Position numbers and translations under genes: made by a program. Shown here piece by piece: positions 9,147 through 18,631 of a DNA stretch of 64,000 nucleotides (position 1 is the stretch's first letter; each line of letters begins with the position of its first letter). The stretch spans positions 1 to 64,000 of the forward strand of contig NZ_QJJR01000010.1 of the NCBI RefSeq assembly GCF_003201605.1, in the 5' to 3' direction. Under the pieces are notes generated by a model. The model was not told the DNA's origin. It searched no databases and saw nothing but the letters and a program-made list of their open reading frames with translations. Source of the stretch: Streptohalobacillus salinus (lineage in GTDB: Bacteria > Bacillota > Bacilli > Bacillales > Amphibacillaceae).

Positions 9147-9216
9147 TAGAATAACCACCTTTTCTGTATTGATTATAAGTGATCCTTTTTATGTAACACC
9201 TTATAATTATTGATTT

Positions 9217-9255
9217 AAAAAAGCACTTGTCATTTTACTTAAGAGACAAGCGCTT
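9217..9255 (-). terminator. Terminator between mazF and rsbR
   Basis: On the minus strand AAGCGCTTGTC pairs with GACAAGTGCTT (one G-T wobble), followed by six T residues. It separates the acpS-nnr-alr-mazEF transcript from the sigB operon. Confidence 0.8.
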
Positions 9256-9271
9256 CATCTGAGCTATTACA

Positions 9272-9628
9272 TTAAATATTAGCCAACCCCATACTAATCG
9301 TTAAGGCCTGATCTATTTTTTCCATCATCGGTGCATCTAAGTGCGTGATTTTATCAGTTAAGCGTTGCTTATCAATCGTCCGAATCTGTTCTAATAGTAT
9401 CACAGAATCACGTTCAAACCCGTATTTATCAGCTTTTATCTCGACGTGAGTTGGTAATTTTGCTTTTTGGATTTGCGCAGTAATCGCAGCGACAATAACA
9501 GTAGGGCTAAAGCGATTTCCAATGTTGTTTTGAATAATCAACACTGGTCGGACGCCCCCTTGTTCTGACCCTACCACCGGCGATAAATCAGCGAAATATA
9601 CATCGCCGCGTTTTACAATCAAAGTCAA
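9272..9628 (-). CDS. ndoA: MazF-type mRNA interferase EndoA
   Basis: A 118-residue toxin RNase almost colinear with B. subtilis EndoA/NdoA, which cleaves mRNA at UACAU. The conserved opening [20 protein letters not shown] contains the catalytic Arg, and [14 protein letters not shown] and [16 protein letters not shown] follow. The TTG start at 9628 has GGGGTG 7 nt upstream; B. subtilis also uses TTG. The gene lies 4 nt after its antitoxin gene. Confidence 0.96.
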   Translation of the reverse strand: MTLIVKRGDVYFADLSPVVGSEQGGVRPVLIIQNNIGNRFSPTVIVAAITAQIQKAKLPTHVEIKADKYGFERDSVILLEQIRTIDKQRLTDKITHLDAPMMEKIDQALTISMGLANI

Positions 9629-9632
9629 TAGA

Positions 9633-9908
9633 TTACACCCCGCTCACTTGGCGTTCGCAGGTAATGACTGCCTCCTGTTCAGCTAGGAAAGACTCTGAAG
9701 CAATGTTCAGATTGATTTTCGCCATTTCAATATAACCTTGACGCATGGCTTCTTGGATATGTTGTTCTTTTTTCTCTTCGACATAACACTTTGTTGCTTC
9801 ATAGATAACTTCATCTAAACTACACTGTGACGCTTCCACTAACCCGTCCACCTCTTCTAATAGGCTTGTAGGTAATTTGACAACAACTTCCTGCATGTGC
9901 ATTGACAA
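9633..9908 (-). CDS. ndoAI: MazE-type antitoxin EndoAI
   Basis: A ribbon-helix-helix antitoxin of about 91 residues. [16 protein letters not shown] forms the RHH strand and helix; the C-terminal part ([15 protein letters not shown]) is the toxin-binding tail seen in EndoAI. GGAGGTG lies 6-8 nt before the TTG at 9908, the chosen start; an ATG at 9902 is also possible. Upstream on the minus strand, TTTCCA-N17-TATGAT could serve as a promoter for the pair. Confidence 0.92.
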   Translation of the reverse strand: MSMHMQEVVVKLPTSLLEEVDGLVEASQCSLDEVIYEATKCYVEEKKEQHIQEAMRQGYIEMAKINLNIASESFLAEQEAVITCERQVSGV

Positions 9909-10077
9909 AACCGACACCTCCACCATGAATACATATGTTTTCTAGTCCTTTCCATCATATCATTGCCAGCCATTATTGGAAAGGTCCTCATCGCATTTTT
10001 TTGAAGTTTTCCGAATATTTTCATCGTTTCTCGATAAATGATCCACTTATCGATCTCTCCCCTCAAACTATGTACCC

Positions 10078-11187
10078 TTAGCGGTTACGGTAATGCCTTG
10101 GTAGGCGTTCTGTAAAGAGACAACTCACTTCATAGTTGATCGTTTTTAAATGCTCGGCGACCGCTTCTAAGCTAATCGACTGTTCACCATTCTTGCCGAC
10201 AAACGTGACCGTTTCACCTACGGGGTACTGTTTATCTAGGCGTACCATGCATTGATCCATACAAACCCTGCCAACAAGCGGCATCCGTTTTCCATCAATT
10301 AGCACCTCGAAATCTTGCCATGCACGTTGGATGCCATCGGCATAACCAACCGGAATCGTGCCAATCCATTCTTCACCGCTTGTTTCATACGTTAATCCGT
10401 AGCTGATTTTCTCACCTTTGGCTAACTGTTTGACATGAATCAATGTCGCTTCAACAGTCAGTGCTGGTTTTAAAGTGACAGGTTTGCTTTCTGCTAAATA
10501 GTGTGATGGGTAGAGCCCATACATCCCGATCCCAAACCGAACGGCATCATACATAGCGTCCGGATATTGCATCGCCGCCGCACTGTTTCCAGTATGATAC
10601 GTAATGGTATCATTAAATCGCGCTTTAACTGGCTCGATTAGCGTCCGGTACCCGTCGTTTTGGTAACGAAAATAACTAGCGTCAGAAGCATCCGCTTGAG
10701 CGAAGTGAGTAAAACAACCTTTAACTTCTACTTGTTGCGACAGATTCGCTAAAAAACGTTCAACTGCTTGCGTCGTTTTTAAGCCCACTCGCCCCATTCC
10801 TGTATCGAGCTTTATGTGGATCCCAACGGGTGCAGGCAGCGTTTGTGTCTTGACAGATGCTAACCAATCCGATTGCCAGACGGTCAACTCAACTCCAAGC
10901 TCCGCCGCCACCCGTGCATACTGCGGGTCAGTATAACCCATCACTAAAATCGGTGCCTCAATCCCTGCTTGCCGTAAGGTTACAGCTTCTTCCAAAATAG
11001 CGACACATAACTTTTCTGCACCACTCGCCAAAGCCTTTCGTGCAACCTCTACCGCACCGTGTCCATAGCCATCCGCTTTAACAACCGCAAAGACTTTAAC
11101 ACCTGCTGGCAATTGTCGTTTGATTGTTTCGATATTGACTTGAATTGCTTCAAGATCAATGATACGCTGCGCCTGTCGATATTGCAT
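10078..11187 (-). CDS. alr: Alanine racemase
   Basis: A 369-residue PLP-dependent racemase that makes D-alanine for peptidoglycan. The PLP lysine is Lys37 in VVKADGYGHGA, and the catalytic tyrosine lies in VGYADGIQRAW near residue 265. The C-terminal beta domain ends with VCMDQCMV. Start ATG follows AAAGGAAT. It lies between nnr and mazEF in the arrangement typical of Bacillus. Confidence 0.97.
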   Translation of the reverse strand: MQYRQAQRIIDLEAIQVNIETIKRQLPAGVKVFAVVKADGYGHGAVEVARKALASGAEKLCVAILEEAVTLRQAGIEAPILVMGYTDPQYARVAAELGVELTVWQSDWLASVKTQTLPAPVGIHIKLDTGMGRVGLKTTQAVERFLANLSQQVEVKGCFTHFAQADASDASYFRYQNDGYRTLIEPVKARFNDTITYHTGNSAAAMQYPDAMYDAVRFGIGMYGLYPSHYLAESKPVTLKPALTVEATLIHVKQLAKGEKISYGLTYETSGEEWIGTIPVGYADGIQRAWQDFEVLIDGKRMPLVGRVCMDQCMVRLDKQYPVGETVTFVGKNGEQSISLEAVAEHLKTINYEVSCLFTERLPRHYRNR

Positions 11188-11233
11188 AAACGGTCATTCC
11201 TTTCTCTGTTCATTACTCGCGATCATCAACGAT

Positions 11234-12757
11234 CTATTTTATATTTATGCTTGCTTGAATATTTTTCCTTAAAACAGCTTGAAAACTCCGTCCCAAATAA
11301 TCACTGACCTCGGTAGCGGTTAAATCATAGCTACTATGCCGATCAGATACTGCCAAGTCAGCGGCAAGCCCATGTAGAAATACTGCATTACTTATACCAG
11401 CTAGTGGTGTGTCATCGCTCAATACACGTGATGCCACCATCCCTGTTAGTAAGTCTCCACTTCCCCCTTTACTTAATCCGCTGTTACCTGTCGTGTTAAT
11501 ATTTATCTCACCACTTGGACTAGCACTTAAGGTCATCGCGCCTTTCAAGACAAGGTACACCTGATGCGCTTTCGCAAAGTCTGCAACCACACGAAACGGT
11601 TGGCGCTTAATCGCGGCGACTGACAAACCACTTAGCCGCGCCATTTCTTTCGGATGTGGCGTAAGCACAGTTAGCGCTTGGCGCCGTTCTAAACGGGATA
11701 GGTCTTCACTTAACAGATTTAAACCACTTGCATCGATTACGAGTGGCTTCTTAGTTTCAAGCACCCGACTTAGTAACGCTCTACCAGCAGCTGTTTCACT
11801 TAGGCCCATACCACATGCAATCACATCATACTTAGCTAGTGCCTCGTCCGTTAACGCTTCAGGTTCAAGTGGCTGATACATCACTTCATTTAAGCCATTC
11901 GCTAGCATCGGTAATGCTTCTTCACTGGTCATAACCGTTACGAGCCCTGCACCTGTCCGATAGGCACCTGTGCTCGTCAACTTAACAGAGCCTGGCATAA
12001 ATGCACTTCCACCAATCACTAAAAGATGAACATAGTTACCTTTATGACTAAACGGTTCCCGTTTTTGAAGGGTCTGTTTTACATCTTCCTGCTGCCAAAC
12101 GGTCAATGATGACTGCAATAATTCTTTTTTAGGCAGCCCAATTGAAACAACGGTCACTTCCCCATAAAAGGGACGGGTGGCTTCAATGAATAAACTCGGC
12201 TTAGGTGCTTCAATGATGAAGGTGTGATTGGCTCTAATTGCCAGTAAATCGTCTGCAGCGACCGACGAAACACCGCTCGGAACATCTAAACTAATCACGC
12301 ATTTACCGCTCTGGTTGATCGTTTCAATCCACTGATCAAATGGCGCCCGCACCCTTCCGGTTAAACCAATCCCAAACAACGCATCTACAATGATATCTTT
12401 ATCCACTAAATAGGCTGCAACGTCAACGTCATCAACCTTAGTCAGAGTGCCCTGGTATTTTAAATAGATTTGACGATATAACTGTTCGTCCGTGCTCATC
12501 TCCGCTTCTGTTACGGTTTCTAACACCTCAACAGCGTACCCTTCATTTAAAAGCGTGCGCGCAAGTACATAACCATCGCCACCATTGTTACCAGGTCCAG
12601 TGACTACGCAAATACGCATCTCTTTACTAAGCTTGCTTTTCAAACCATCAGCTAGCGCACGACCCGCATTCTCCATTAAAACAGTCGTTGGTAACAGATA
12701 GTCTTCCGCACTTTTCCGATCGACCTCATACATCTCCGACTCCGTCATGCAGCGCAA
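11234..12757 (-). CDS. nnr: Bifunctional NAD(P)H-hydrate repair enzyme
   Basis: A 507-residue fusion of the YjeF-N epimerase (about residues 1-210, motif GPGNNGGDGYVLAR) and the ADP/ATP-dependent NAD(P)HX dehydratase (about residues 225-500, motifs GGSAFMPG and GLSKGGSGDLLTG). It repairs hydrated nicotinamide cofactors. The start is TTG at 12757, fixed by AGGAGTGA 5 nt upstream; the ATG three codons later is too far from that site. It is encoded between acpS and alr. Confidence 0.95.
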   Translation of the reverse strand: MRCMTESEMYEVDRKSAEDYLLPTTVLMENAGRALADGLKSKLSKEMRICVVTGPGNNGGDGYVLARTLLNEGYAVEVLETVTEAEMSTDEQLYRQIYLKYQGTLTKVDDVDVAAYLVDKDIIVDALFGIGLTGRVRAPFDQWIETINQSGKCVISLDVPSGVSSVAADDLLAIRANHTFIIEAPKPSLFIEATRPFYGEVTVVSIGLPKKELLQSSLTVWQQEDVKQTLQKREPFSHKGNYVHLLVIGGSAFMPGSVKLTSTGAYRTGAGLVTVMTSEEALPMLANGLNEVMYQPLEPEALTDEALAKYDVIACGMGLSETAAGRALLSRVLETKKPLVIDASGLNLLSEDLSRLERRQALTVLTPHPKEMARLSGLSVAAIKRQPFRVVADFAKAHQVYLVLKGAMTLSASPSGEININTTGNSGLSKGGSGDLLTGMVASRVLSDDTPLAGISNAVFLHGLAADLAVSDRHSSYDLTATEVSDYLGRSFQAVLRKNIQASINIK

Positions 12758-12826
12758 TTAACTCACTCCTTTTAATCGTTCCATTCAATGCCTCACAATT
12801 CAGCTAAACAGAGCATTCCTGTCCTT

Positions 12827-13195
12827 TTAGTAACGGTCACAGCGTTCGAGTATGACCTCCGCTACTGCATAATCATTACTATGCGAGATAGAGAGATGAC
12901 TGTTTAATCCTTCTTCTGTGCGAAAACGTAACACAGGTTTACCTAAGCCATCATTCGCAATCGTAATATCGCTAAAGCGGAGGGCACCAAGCCCTGTGCC
13001 TAGCGCCTTCCCTAGCGCTTCTTTCGCCGCAAACCGTCCGGCTAGAAATTCAACTTGACGTTTTCGACTTTTAAGCGTTAGATAATTTACCCGTTCTGTT
13101 TCAGAAAGTATTTTTTCTTCAAAGCGCGGGTTGCGTTCAAGCGCTAAACGAATGCGTTTTAATTCAATAATATCAATACCAATACCAACAATCAT
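12827..13195 (-). CDS. acpS: Holo-[acyl-carrier-protein] synthase
   Basis: A 122-residue phosphopantetheinyl transferase that activates ACP for fatty acid synthesis. Mg2+ ligands are visible as Asp8 in GIGIDII and the glutamate in [12 protein letters not shown]. The C-terminal [14 protein letters not shown] is also typical. It is the first gene of the minus-strand acpS-nnr-alr-mazEF group. Confidence 0.97.
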   Translation of the reverse strand: MIVGIGIDIIELKRIRLALERNPRFEEKILSETERVNYLTLKSRKRQVEFLAGRFAAKEALGKALGTGLGALRFSDITIANDGLGKPVLRFRTEEGLNSHLSISHSNDYAVAEVILERCDRY

Positions 13196-13225
13196 AGCCT
13201 TCTCCTTTATTTTCTTGTTATTTCT

Positions 13226-13255
13226 AGTATAATATATATACCATCGAATGTGTAA
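13226..13255 (-). promoter_or_regulatory. Candidate acpS promoter
   Basis: The minus strand has TTACAC (13250-13255), an 18-nt spacer and TATACT (13226-13231), about 30 nt before the acpS start. The -10 is good, the -35 mediocre. Confidence 0.45.
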
Positions 13256-13427
13256 TTTTCTCGTGACAGTTCTTCACACTCCTCCGTGTTAAACGAAGGA
13301 TCACGCGAATACCTAGCAAGTAATCTCACTAAGTTCTTCTCAGTCTTTAATGGAAACTGACTATTTGCTAAGGTTTATTCACAAGGATGGCCATCTTTTA
13401 TTTCATTTTGACAGAAGGGGTTTAATT

Positions 13428-14204
13428 ATGTTTTTTAGAGGCGAATCTTTTAAAGATTTTTTGCGTTTTTATCCAATCGTATCAGCAATTATCGCACTAC
13501 AGGTCGTTATCTGGGCGTTTATGTATTTCAACTTACCTTATTGGCTCGAGATGTACTACTATGGTATCGGCCAAAACTTAGCGATTCAACAAGGGGACTA
13601 CTGGCGTTTAGTTACCCCAATCTTCATGCACGACATCAACGGAATTACTCATATCTTATTTAACTCATTTGCCCTTGTCTTATTCGGCCCTGCGCTTGAG
13701 ACGATGCTTGGTAAAATGAAATTCATTTTACTATACCTTGGAAGTGGTGTTTTCGCTAACCTATTCACCTATCTCATTGACATGGAATCAACCACCCTGC
13801 ATTTAGGCGCGAGTGGTGCTATCTATGCTTTACTTGGGTTTATTATCTATCTTGTTTTCTTCGTACCCGGTATGCTTGACCCAGCCAGTCGTCAAATCGC
13901 ATTAACGTATACGTTTATTGGTGTTGTGATGACGTTTATCCAACCGGGTGTCAGCATTCCTGGCCACGTGTTCGGCCTTGTTGGTGGTTTTGCATTCGGT
14001 CCCATCTTAGCTAATAACTTAAATGTTTACCGGCCGCAATATACGCGGCGGCGCAAGACAAGTCCCGACGGCGTAAACTTTGATCCGAATCGTTGGAACA
14101 AACGACGGCGCCGCCTCCGAATCAACCCCAATCTAAGTGCCATTCTCTGGTGGGTTGTCATTATCTTGGCTGCGCTTGGCTTTATCGCTTCGATCATTTT
14201 TTAA
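13428..14204 (+). CDS. Rhomboid family intramembrane serine protease
   Basis: A 258-residue polytopic membrane protein with the rhomboid catalytic dyad: Ser129 in LGASGAIYALLG and His180 in IPGHVFGLVGGF. The WR motif in loop 1 (YWRLVTPIFMH) and the N-rich HILFNSFAL are conserved. The C-terminus has a basic cytoplasmic stretch followed by a last hydrophobic helix (about residues 235-257). The ATG at 13428 follows AAGGGG. It resembles B. subtilis YdcA in neighbourhood, divergent from acpS. The substrate is unknown. Confidence 0.9.
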   Translation: MFFRGESFKDFLRFYPIVSAIIALQVVIWAFMYFNLPYWLEMYYYGIGQNLAIQQGDYWRLVTPIFMHDINGITHILFNSFALVLFGPALETMLGKMKFILLYLGSGVFANLFTYLIDMESTTLHLGASGAIYALLGFIIYLVFFVPGMLDPASRQIALTYTFIGVVMTFIQPGVSIPGHVFGLVGGFAFGPILANNLNVYRPQYTRRRKTSPDGVNFDPNRWNKRRRRLRINPNLSAILWWVVIILAALGFIASIIF

Positions 14205-14292
14205 GCATCCCAGTGCCTGGAAATACTTATTACCTTACTCAAAACCTATCGCTAACCATTCAATCGTAAAAGCACTGCCGCTTCACCAAACA

Positions 14293-14341
14293 AAAATAAC
14301 CCCTATCTGTGCGTGATTATCCGACAGATAGGGGTTATTTA
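14293..14341. terminator. Bidirectional terminator (rhomboid/cshA)
   Basis: AAATAACCCCTATCTGT pairs perfectly with ACAGATAGGGGTTATTT, with A and T runs on both sides. It lies between convergent genes. Confidence 0.9.
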
Positions 14342-14362
14342 ATATGTTATCACAAAGAGTGA

Positions 14363-15841
14363 TTAAGAATCAGATTTGTTTGATCCACGTTTGTTGTTAA
14401 ATTTACGATTACGTCCTTGAGGTTTACCTTTGCCACCACGGTTAAAGTTATGGCCTTTGTCGCCACCTTTACCACGGAAGTTCTTACGTCCATCGCCACT
14501 CTTACCTTTTGAACGTTTCCCGCCTAAAGGTTGTACAGACGATAGTGTAACAGGTGTTTGACGTTTAGATTTTGACATTAAACGCAGCGCTGCTGCCACG
14601 ATAGTCACAGAATCATGCTCATCAAGTAACTCACTTGCTGTTTCACGGTAATCTTCTAAGTTTGATTTTTCAATCGTACGCATTAATTTGCTAACAGCGA
14701 GTTGTTGCTGACCGCGTTTCGCATCGTCCGGTTTAGGCACTTGCATACGGTTCATTTTTGATTTCGTCATTTTTTCAATCAGGTGTAAGTGTGACATTTC
14801 TCTCGGTGTGATGAAAGAAATCGCTACTCCTGTTTTACCAGCACGGCCAGTACGACCAATACGGTGTACGTAGCTCTCTGGATCTTGAGGAATATCAAAG
14901 TTATAAACGTGCGTCACGTTAGAAATATCTAAACCACGTGCAGCAACATCAGTCGCAACTAAGATTTCGACGTTTCCATTTTTAAATTTATTTAAGACAC
15001 TCATACGTTTCCCTTGCGTTAAGTCGCCGTGAATCCCTTCAGCTTTAAAACCACGTGCCTGTAGTCCTTCACTTACTTCATCAACGCGTTTTTTCGTCCG
15101 ACCAAAGATGATCGCTAATTCAGGTACATGAATATCTAACAGATTTGTTAATGCATCAAATTTTTGCTTTTCATGCAATTCAACGTAATGTTGTTCAATG
15201 TTAGAAACGGTCATTTCTTTTGATTTCACTTTAACTTCAACCGGACTCTTCATCAAGGTTGAGGCAATCTGGCGAATTTCTTTCGGCATTGTTGCTGAGA
15301 ACAGCAATGTTTGACGTTCTTCAGGAATCGCTTTAAGAATATCACGGATATCTTCAATGAATCCCATGTTTAACATTTCATCAGCCTCATCTAAAACAGC
15401 TGTGTGCACGTTTGAAATGTTAATTGTTTTACGACGAATATGGTCAAGTAAACGACCTGGTGTGGCAACAACGATATGTGGACCTTCTTTAAGCCCACGG
15501 ATCTGACGATCCATTTGTTGTCCACCATAGATTGGCAATGTTTTAATGCCAGCGAATTTCCCTAAACGGTGTAATTCTTCTGAAACTTGAATCGCTAACT
15601 CACGTGTCGGGGCAACAACTAAACCTTGGATTTTACGGTCATTCTTTGTGATCTTGTCGATCATTGGAATACCAAAGGCAGCTGTTTTACCTGTACCTGT
15701 TTGCGCTTGTCCAATAACATCTTTACCAGCGTTACCTAAAGGAATGGTTTCCTCTTGAATTGGTGTTGCTTCTTCGAAGCCCATCTTGTCTAATGCTTTC
15801 ATAATTGAATCTGAAATACCTAATGATTGAAATGTTGTCAA
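14363..15841 (-). CDS. cshA: DEAD-box RNA helicase CshA
   Basis: A 492-residue DEAD-box helicase with the Q motif (GFEEATPIQ), motif I AQTGTGKT, motif II DEAD, motif III SAT, and motif [13 protein letters not shown] basic Gly/Arg/Lys-rich tail ([17 protein letters not shown]) is the RNA-binding extension expected of CshA, a component of the RNA degradosome and cold-shock helicase. The TTG at 15841 aligns with the family start; AAAGGAG lies about 12 nt upstream. A longer frame back to 15946 would run through the promoter and is rejected. Confidence 0.93.
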   Translation of the reverse strand: MTTFQSLGISDSIMKALDKMGFEEATPIQEETIPLGNAGKDVIGQAQTGTGKTAAFGIPMIDKITKNDRKIQGLVVAPTRELAIQVSEELHRLGKFAGIKTLPIYGGQQMDRQIRGLKEGPHIVVATPGRLLDHIRRKTINISNVHTAVLDEADEMLNMGFIEDIRDILKAIPEERQTLLFSATMPKEIRQIASTLMKSPVEVKVKSKEMTVSNIEQHYVELHEKQKFDALTNLLDIHVPELAIIFGRTKKRVDEVSEGLQARGFKAEGIHGDLTQGKRMSVLNKFKNGNVEILVATDVAARGLDISNVTHVYNFDIPQDPESYVHRIGRTGRAGKTGVAISFITPREMSHLHLIEKMTKSKMNRMQVPKPDDAKRGQQQLAVSKLMRTIEKSNLEDYRETASELLDEHDSVTIVAAALRLMSKSKRQTPVTLSSVQPLGGKRSKGKSGDGRKNFRGKGGDKGHNFNRGGKGKPQGRNRKFNNKRGSNKSDS

Positions 15842-15917
15842 TGTCTTTTCATTCTCCTTTTTTCTTGTAAAATTCTCATCGCTTGAACGTGACGACACGT
15901 TAACAATTTTATCTAGG

Positions 15918-15946
15918 CTAATAGGAAATAGATGCCTTGTTGTCAA
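15918..15946 (-). promoter_or_regulatory. cshA promoter
   Basis: The minus strand has TTGACA (15941-15946), a 17-nt spacer and TATTAG (15918-15923). The transcript would have a leader of about 70 nt before the TTG start. Confidence 0.6.
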
Positions 15947-15959
15947 GCAGTTGTTAAAA

Positions 15960-16295
15960 CGATCAAGTTTTAAGCGTGTGATAAAGCGTCTATTTATATT
16001 AAGTCATGGTCCGGAAAAACCGAGCGCCTCAATGACTTCTTTGGTGTGATTTGGTAACTTATCGTTTACTAGCTGGAAACGATACACCTTCTTATTAACG
16101 TGAAAAAAAGCCGACTCTTTTCAACGAAGCGGCTTTGTTACGAGCATTCAATGGATAAACATAGCTTATCACAAATTCTTGATTAATTCTAGCAAGAAAC
16201 ACCACGTATTTCTAGTCACGACGCGAGCTGTATCTTTTACCGGTAACAATTCTAACCTTATGTAAAAGCTTACATCGTGATGGTCATTCATTTAC
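15960..16295. other. Gene-free interval between cshA and degV
   Basis: No convincing reading frame is present. It contains an intrinsic terminator oriented on the minus strand (16105-16138) although no minus-strand gene lies upstream of it. A weak minus-strand promoter (CTGACT-N16-TATAGT at about 16307-16334) would give a transcript of roughly 200 nt. A small RNA is possible but unproven. Confidence 0.35.
16105..16138 (-). terminator. Orphan minus-strand terminator
   Basis: AAAGCCG pairs with CGGCTTT and is followed on the minus strand by seven T residues. It sits about 160 nt upstream of the cshA -35 and has no coding sequence before it. Confidence 0.65.
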
Positions 16296-16324
16296 TTGCA
16301 ATATTACTATAGACCGATTACTAT
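16296..16324 (+). promoter_or_regulatory. degV promoter
   Basis: TTGCAA (16296-16301), a 17-nt spacer and TACTAT (16319-16324), about 45 nt before the degV start codon. Confidence 0.6.
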
Positions 16325-16367
16325 TAAAGTCAGAATATTTTTATTTTAAAAGAAAAGGGTTGATCAC

Positions 16368-17228
16368 ATGAAACTACAATTAATGACTGATAGTGGCGCT
16401 GATTTAACAAAGGCATTACAAGAAAAATGGGATGTTAACATCATTTCTTTATTCGTCTTGTTTGGCTCTGAACAATTTAAATCCGAGTCCTTAACCACCC
16501 ATGATTTTTTAGCACGCATTACTAACACAAAAACATTCCCAAGTTCATCTGCACCATCTCCACAAGATTATTATGATGCCTTTGTAGCTACTCCAGCTGA
16601 TACACCGATCGTTCTCGTCAGTGTCTCAAGTGGCGTAAGCGCTTCGTATAACCATGCACTGATGGGGAAGACAATGTTGCTAGAAAAAGAGCCGAATCGA
16701 ATCATCCATATAATTGACTCAAAGGCAGCTTCGTCAGGGATGATGTTATTACTCGAACTTGCCCACGAACTGAAAGAAAAAGACACGCCCCTTGAGAAAA
16801 TAGTTGAAACACTCAATAACCGCGTCCCTTACTTACGGACCATTTTCGTACTAGAAACCCTAGATAATCTAATTCGCGGCGGCCGCTTAGATAAAGTGAA
16901 AGGAACGGTTGCTAAAACACTCAACGTCAAACTAATTCTTCACGCCAGTCATGAAGGTAAAATTGAAGTGCTAGAGAAAGTAAGAGGGACAAAAAAAGCG
17001 ACTCGCCGATTTGTTGAAACCATTGGTGAGTATATTCAAGATACCAAAGATAAAACATTTGGCTTAACTCATGGAAATGATCCGAGCCGTTGTGAACAAT
17101 TCTTATCTCTGATTAAAGAGCGGTATCAATTCAAAAAAATCATTACTGCTGAGACAGGACCAGTTATCTCAGCCCACGCCGGTCAAGGTGCGATTGTGAT
17201 GTCGTTTTTCAGTGATAAAGCCAGATAA
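16368..17228 (+). CDS. DegV family fatty-acid-binding protein
   Basis: A 286-residue DegV/FakB-type protein. The two-domain fold begins with LMTDSGADL and contains the lipid-binding motifs FPSSSAPSPQDY and VSVSSGVSASYN. FakB proteins present exogenous fatty acids to the kinase FakA; whether this paralogue does so is not visible because no fakA lies nearby. The ATG follows AAAAGGG. It is monocistronic and ends before a shared terminator. Confidence 0.88.
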   Translation: MKLQLMTDSGADLTKALQEKWDVNIISLFVLFGSEQFKSESLTTHDFLARITNTKTFPSSSAPSPQDYYDAFVATPADTPIVLVSVSSGVSASYNHALMGKTMLLEKEPNRIIHIIDSKAASSGMMLLLELAHELKEKDTPLEKIVETLNNRVPYLRTIFVLETLDNLIRGGRLDKVKGTVAKTLNVKLILHASHEGKIEVLEKVRGTKKATRRFVETIGEYIQDTKDKTFGLTHGNDPSRCEQFLSLIKERYQFKKIITAETGPVISAHAGQGAIVMSFFSDKAR

Positions 17229-17278
17229 ATACACCTTTCACCAACGTTGCTTTACGATCACTTTTATTAACTAACTAA

Positions 17279-17331
17279 TAAATAGCGTGACCTCACCTAA
17301 AGACATATTGCTGGTGGGGTCACGCTATTTA
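17279..17331. terminator. Bidirectional terminator overlapping an esterase stop codon
   Basis: AAATAGCGTGACC pairs with GGTCACGCTATTT, with CACC/GGTG extending the stem. The TAG stop codon of the minus-strand esterase lies inside the stem. Confidence 0.85.
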
Positions 17332-18077
17332 AATCGTGATCGAAATAACCGATTCAATGGGTGCGCTTTACTACTGACGATGTTACGTTCATTCGGCCTC
17401 GTCAAAAATGTATAAACCGCATGGATGACACGTTTTTTATCATCACCGAGAATAATCATATGGGTACTATCTGAGTAATAAATGACTTCAATATCTCCGG
17501 GGATTTCTCTATCGAGTTCGTGACTCGACTGGTAAGGAACAAGTCCATCTTGAATGCCTTGTAAAACGAGCACTTCGGCATCAATCTTTTTCAAATAGCT
17601 TTTGGTGACTTCCATGCACTTCATAAACTCAATGTATGATTTAACCGGAATTTTCCCACGTTTGTGTTGATACATCTTATAGGTAAAGTTCTCCTCTAAT
17701 TCGCCAACCAAACTATCCTTTAATAACTGCGAAGCTTTTTCGGTCATTTGTTTCAAATCCAAGTATTTTCTTGAGGGTGACAACATAATTAATTTATCGA
17801 CATGATACTTCCCTGCTAGATAGCCAGCAATCATCCCCCCCATCGAAAAGCCAACCAGAAATATCTTATCAACCCTATCTTGAAGGGCCAAAAATGCTTC
17901 TTCCGCTGTTTCTATCCATTCTTCATAACTGTGCCCCGCTAATTGAAGATCTAATCCGTGTCCGGGCAAGGTTGGTACGACTACATCCCAATCGGTTGTA
18001 TCTTGAAAAAATGTTGTAAGTGGTTCAAGCTCGTGCGGACCACCAGTAAATCCATGCAAAAGTAAGACGCCAATCAC
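17325..18077 (-). CDS. Alpha/beta hydrolase, carboxylesterase type
   Basis: A 250-residue alpha/beta-hydrolase of the Est30/YvaK type. The oxyanion motif LLHGFTGGP comes near the N-terminus. The catalytic triad is predicted as Ser78 in GFSMGG, Asp near 197 in GIQDGLVP and His near 225 in STHMI. The start is GTG with AAGGTGA upstream. No signal peptide is seen, so it should be cytosolic. The natural ester substrate cannot be inferred. Confidence 0.87.
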   Translation of the reverse strand: MIGVLLLHGFTGGPHELEPLTTFFQDTTDWDVVVPTLPGHGLDLQLAGHSYEEWIETAEEAFLALQDRVDKIFLVGFSMGGMIAGYLAGKYHVDKLIMLSPSRKYLDLKQMTEKASQLLKDSLVGELEENFTYKMYQHKRGKIPVKSYIEFMKCMEVTKSYLKKIDAEVLVLQGIQDGLVPYQSSHELDREIPGDIEVIYYSDSTHMIILGDDKKRVIHAVYTFLTRPNERNIVSSKAHPLNRLFRSRFK

Positions 18078-18132
18078 GACGTCACCTTCTTTCTTTTTTT
18101 AACGTCGACAGTTTTTTCTTCAAACGGAAGAA

Positions 18133-18160
18133 TAGCCTTACCTTTTGCCGGGTAAGGCTT
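18133..18160 (-). terminator. Hairpin after the CxxC thiol-protein gene
   Basis: AGCCTTACC pairs with GGTAAGGCT over an 8-nt loop, 5 nt past the stop of the upstream gene. The T tail on the minus strand (ATTCTT) is weak. Confidence 0.55.
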
Positions 18161-18164
18161 TCCT

Positions 18165-18404
18165 TTACGCATGTTTTAAAATAGATTTAATTCGTTTTTC
18201 TTGATAACCTAACACTTTCTTATCTTTCAATAATACTGCTGGTGTCGCATATATATGTTGCTTTTGAAGATCACTTAAATATGCTTTATTTTCACTGATG
18301 TTTCGCACATGATGCGAAACATTCATATCTTCCAATAATTTCACAACGCGATCGCATTCATGACAATTATCACTCACATAAACAATAACTTCTCTACCAT
18401 CCAT
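18165..18404 (-). CDS. Glutaredoxin/thioredoxin-fold small thiol protein
   Basis: A 79-residue glutaredoxin-like protein with the redox pair CHEC at residues 16-19 following VIVYVSDN, and the cis-proline motif in ATPAVLL. It resembles NrdH/YtnI-type small redoxins. The partner is unknown because the neighbours are an esterase and a MarR regulator. The start ATG has GGAGGAATAGG upstream. It may be transcribed alone, since a terminator precedes it. Confidence 0.8.
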   Translation of the reverse strand: MDGREVIVYVSDNCHECDRVVKLLEDMNVSHHVRNISENKAYLSDLQKQHIYATPAVLLKDKKVLGYQEKRIKSILKHA

Positions 18405-18544
18405 AACCTATTCCTCCTACGCTTTTGATGTCTGTTCTAGGTGTGTACTCAATGACTCCCGTACTTATCTCGACTACTAACTATATAGCCGATGTTAGGT
18501 CTTTATAAACATCTAAGTTTGAATATCTATCACGAATATATGAC

Positions 18545-18600
18545 AAAAAGATGAACTTTCCAACAATTATTGACTAAATGTCGGAAGATTCATCTTTATT
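18545..18600. terminator. Terminator after marR
   Basis: AAAGATGAA-CTTTCC pairs with GGAAGA-TTCATCTTT and is followed on the minus strand by TTTTTG. Confidence 0.75.
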
Positions 18601-18631
18601 TTTTACACTTATCTGGCTTTTCAGCTAAATT

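Noticed and set aside
15842-15946. 35-residue N-terminal extension of CshA
   Set aside because: It reads through the TTGACA promoter, has no ribosome-binding site, and is absent from the family.
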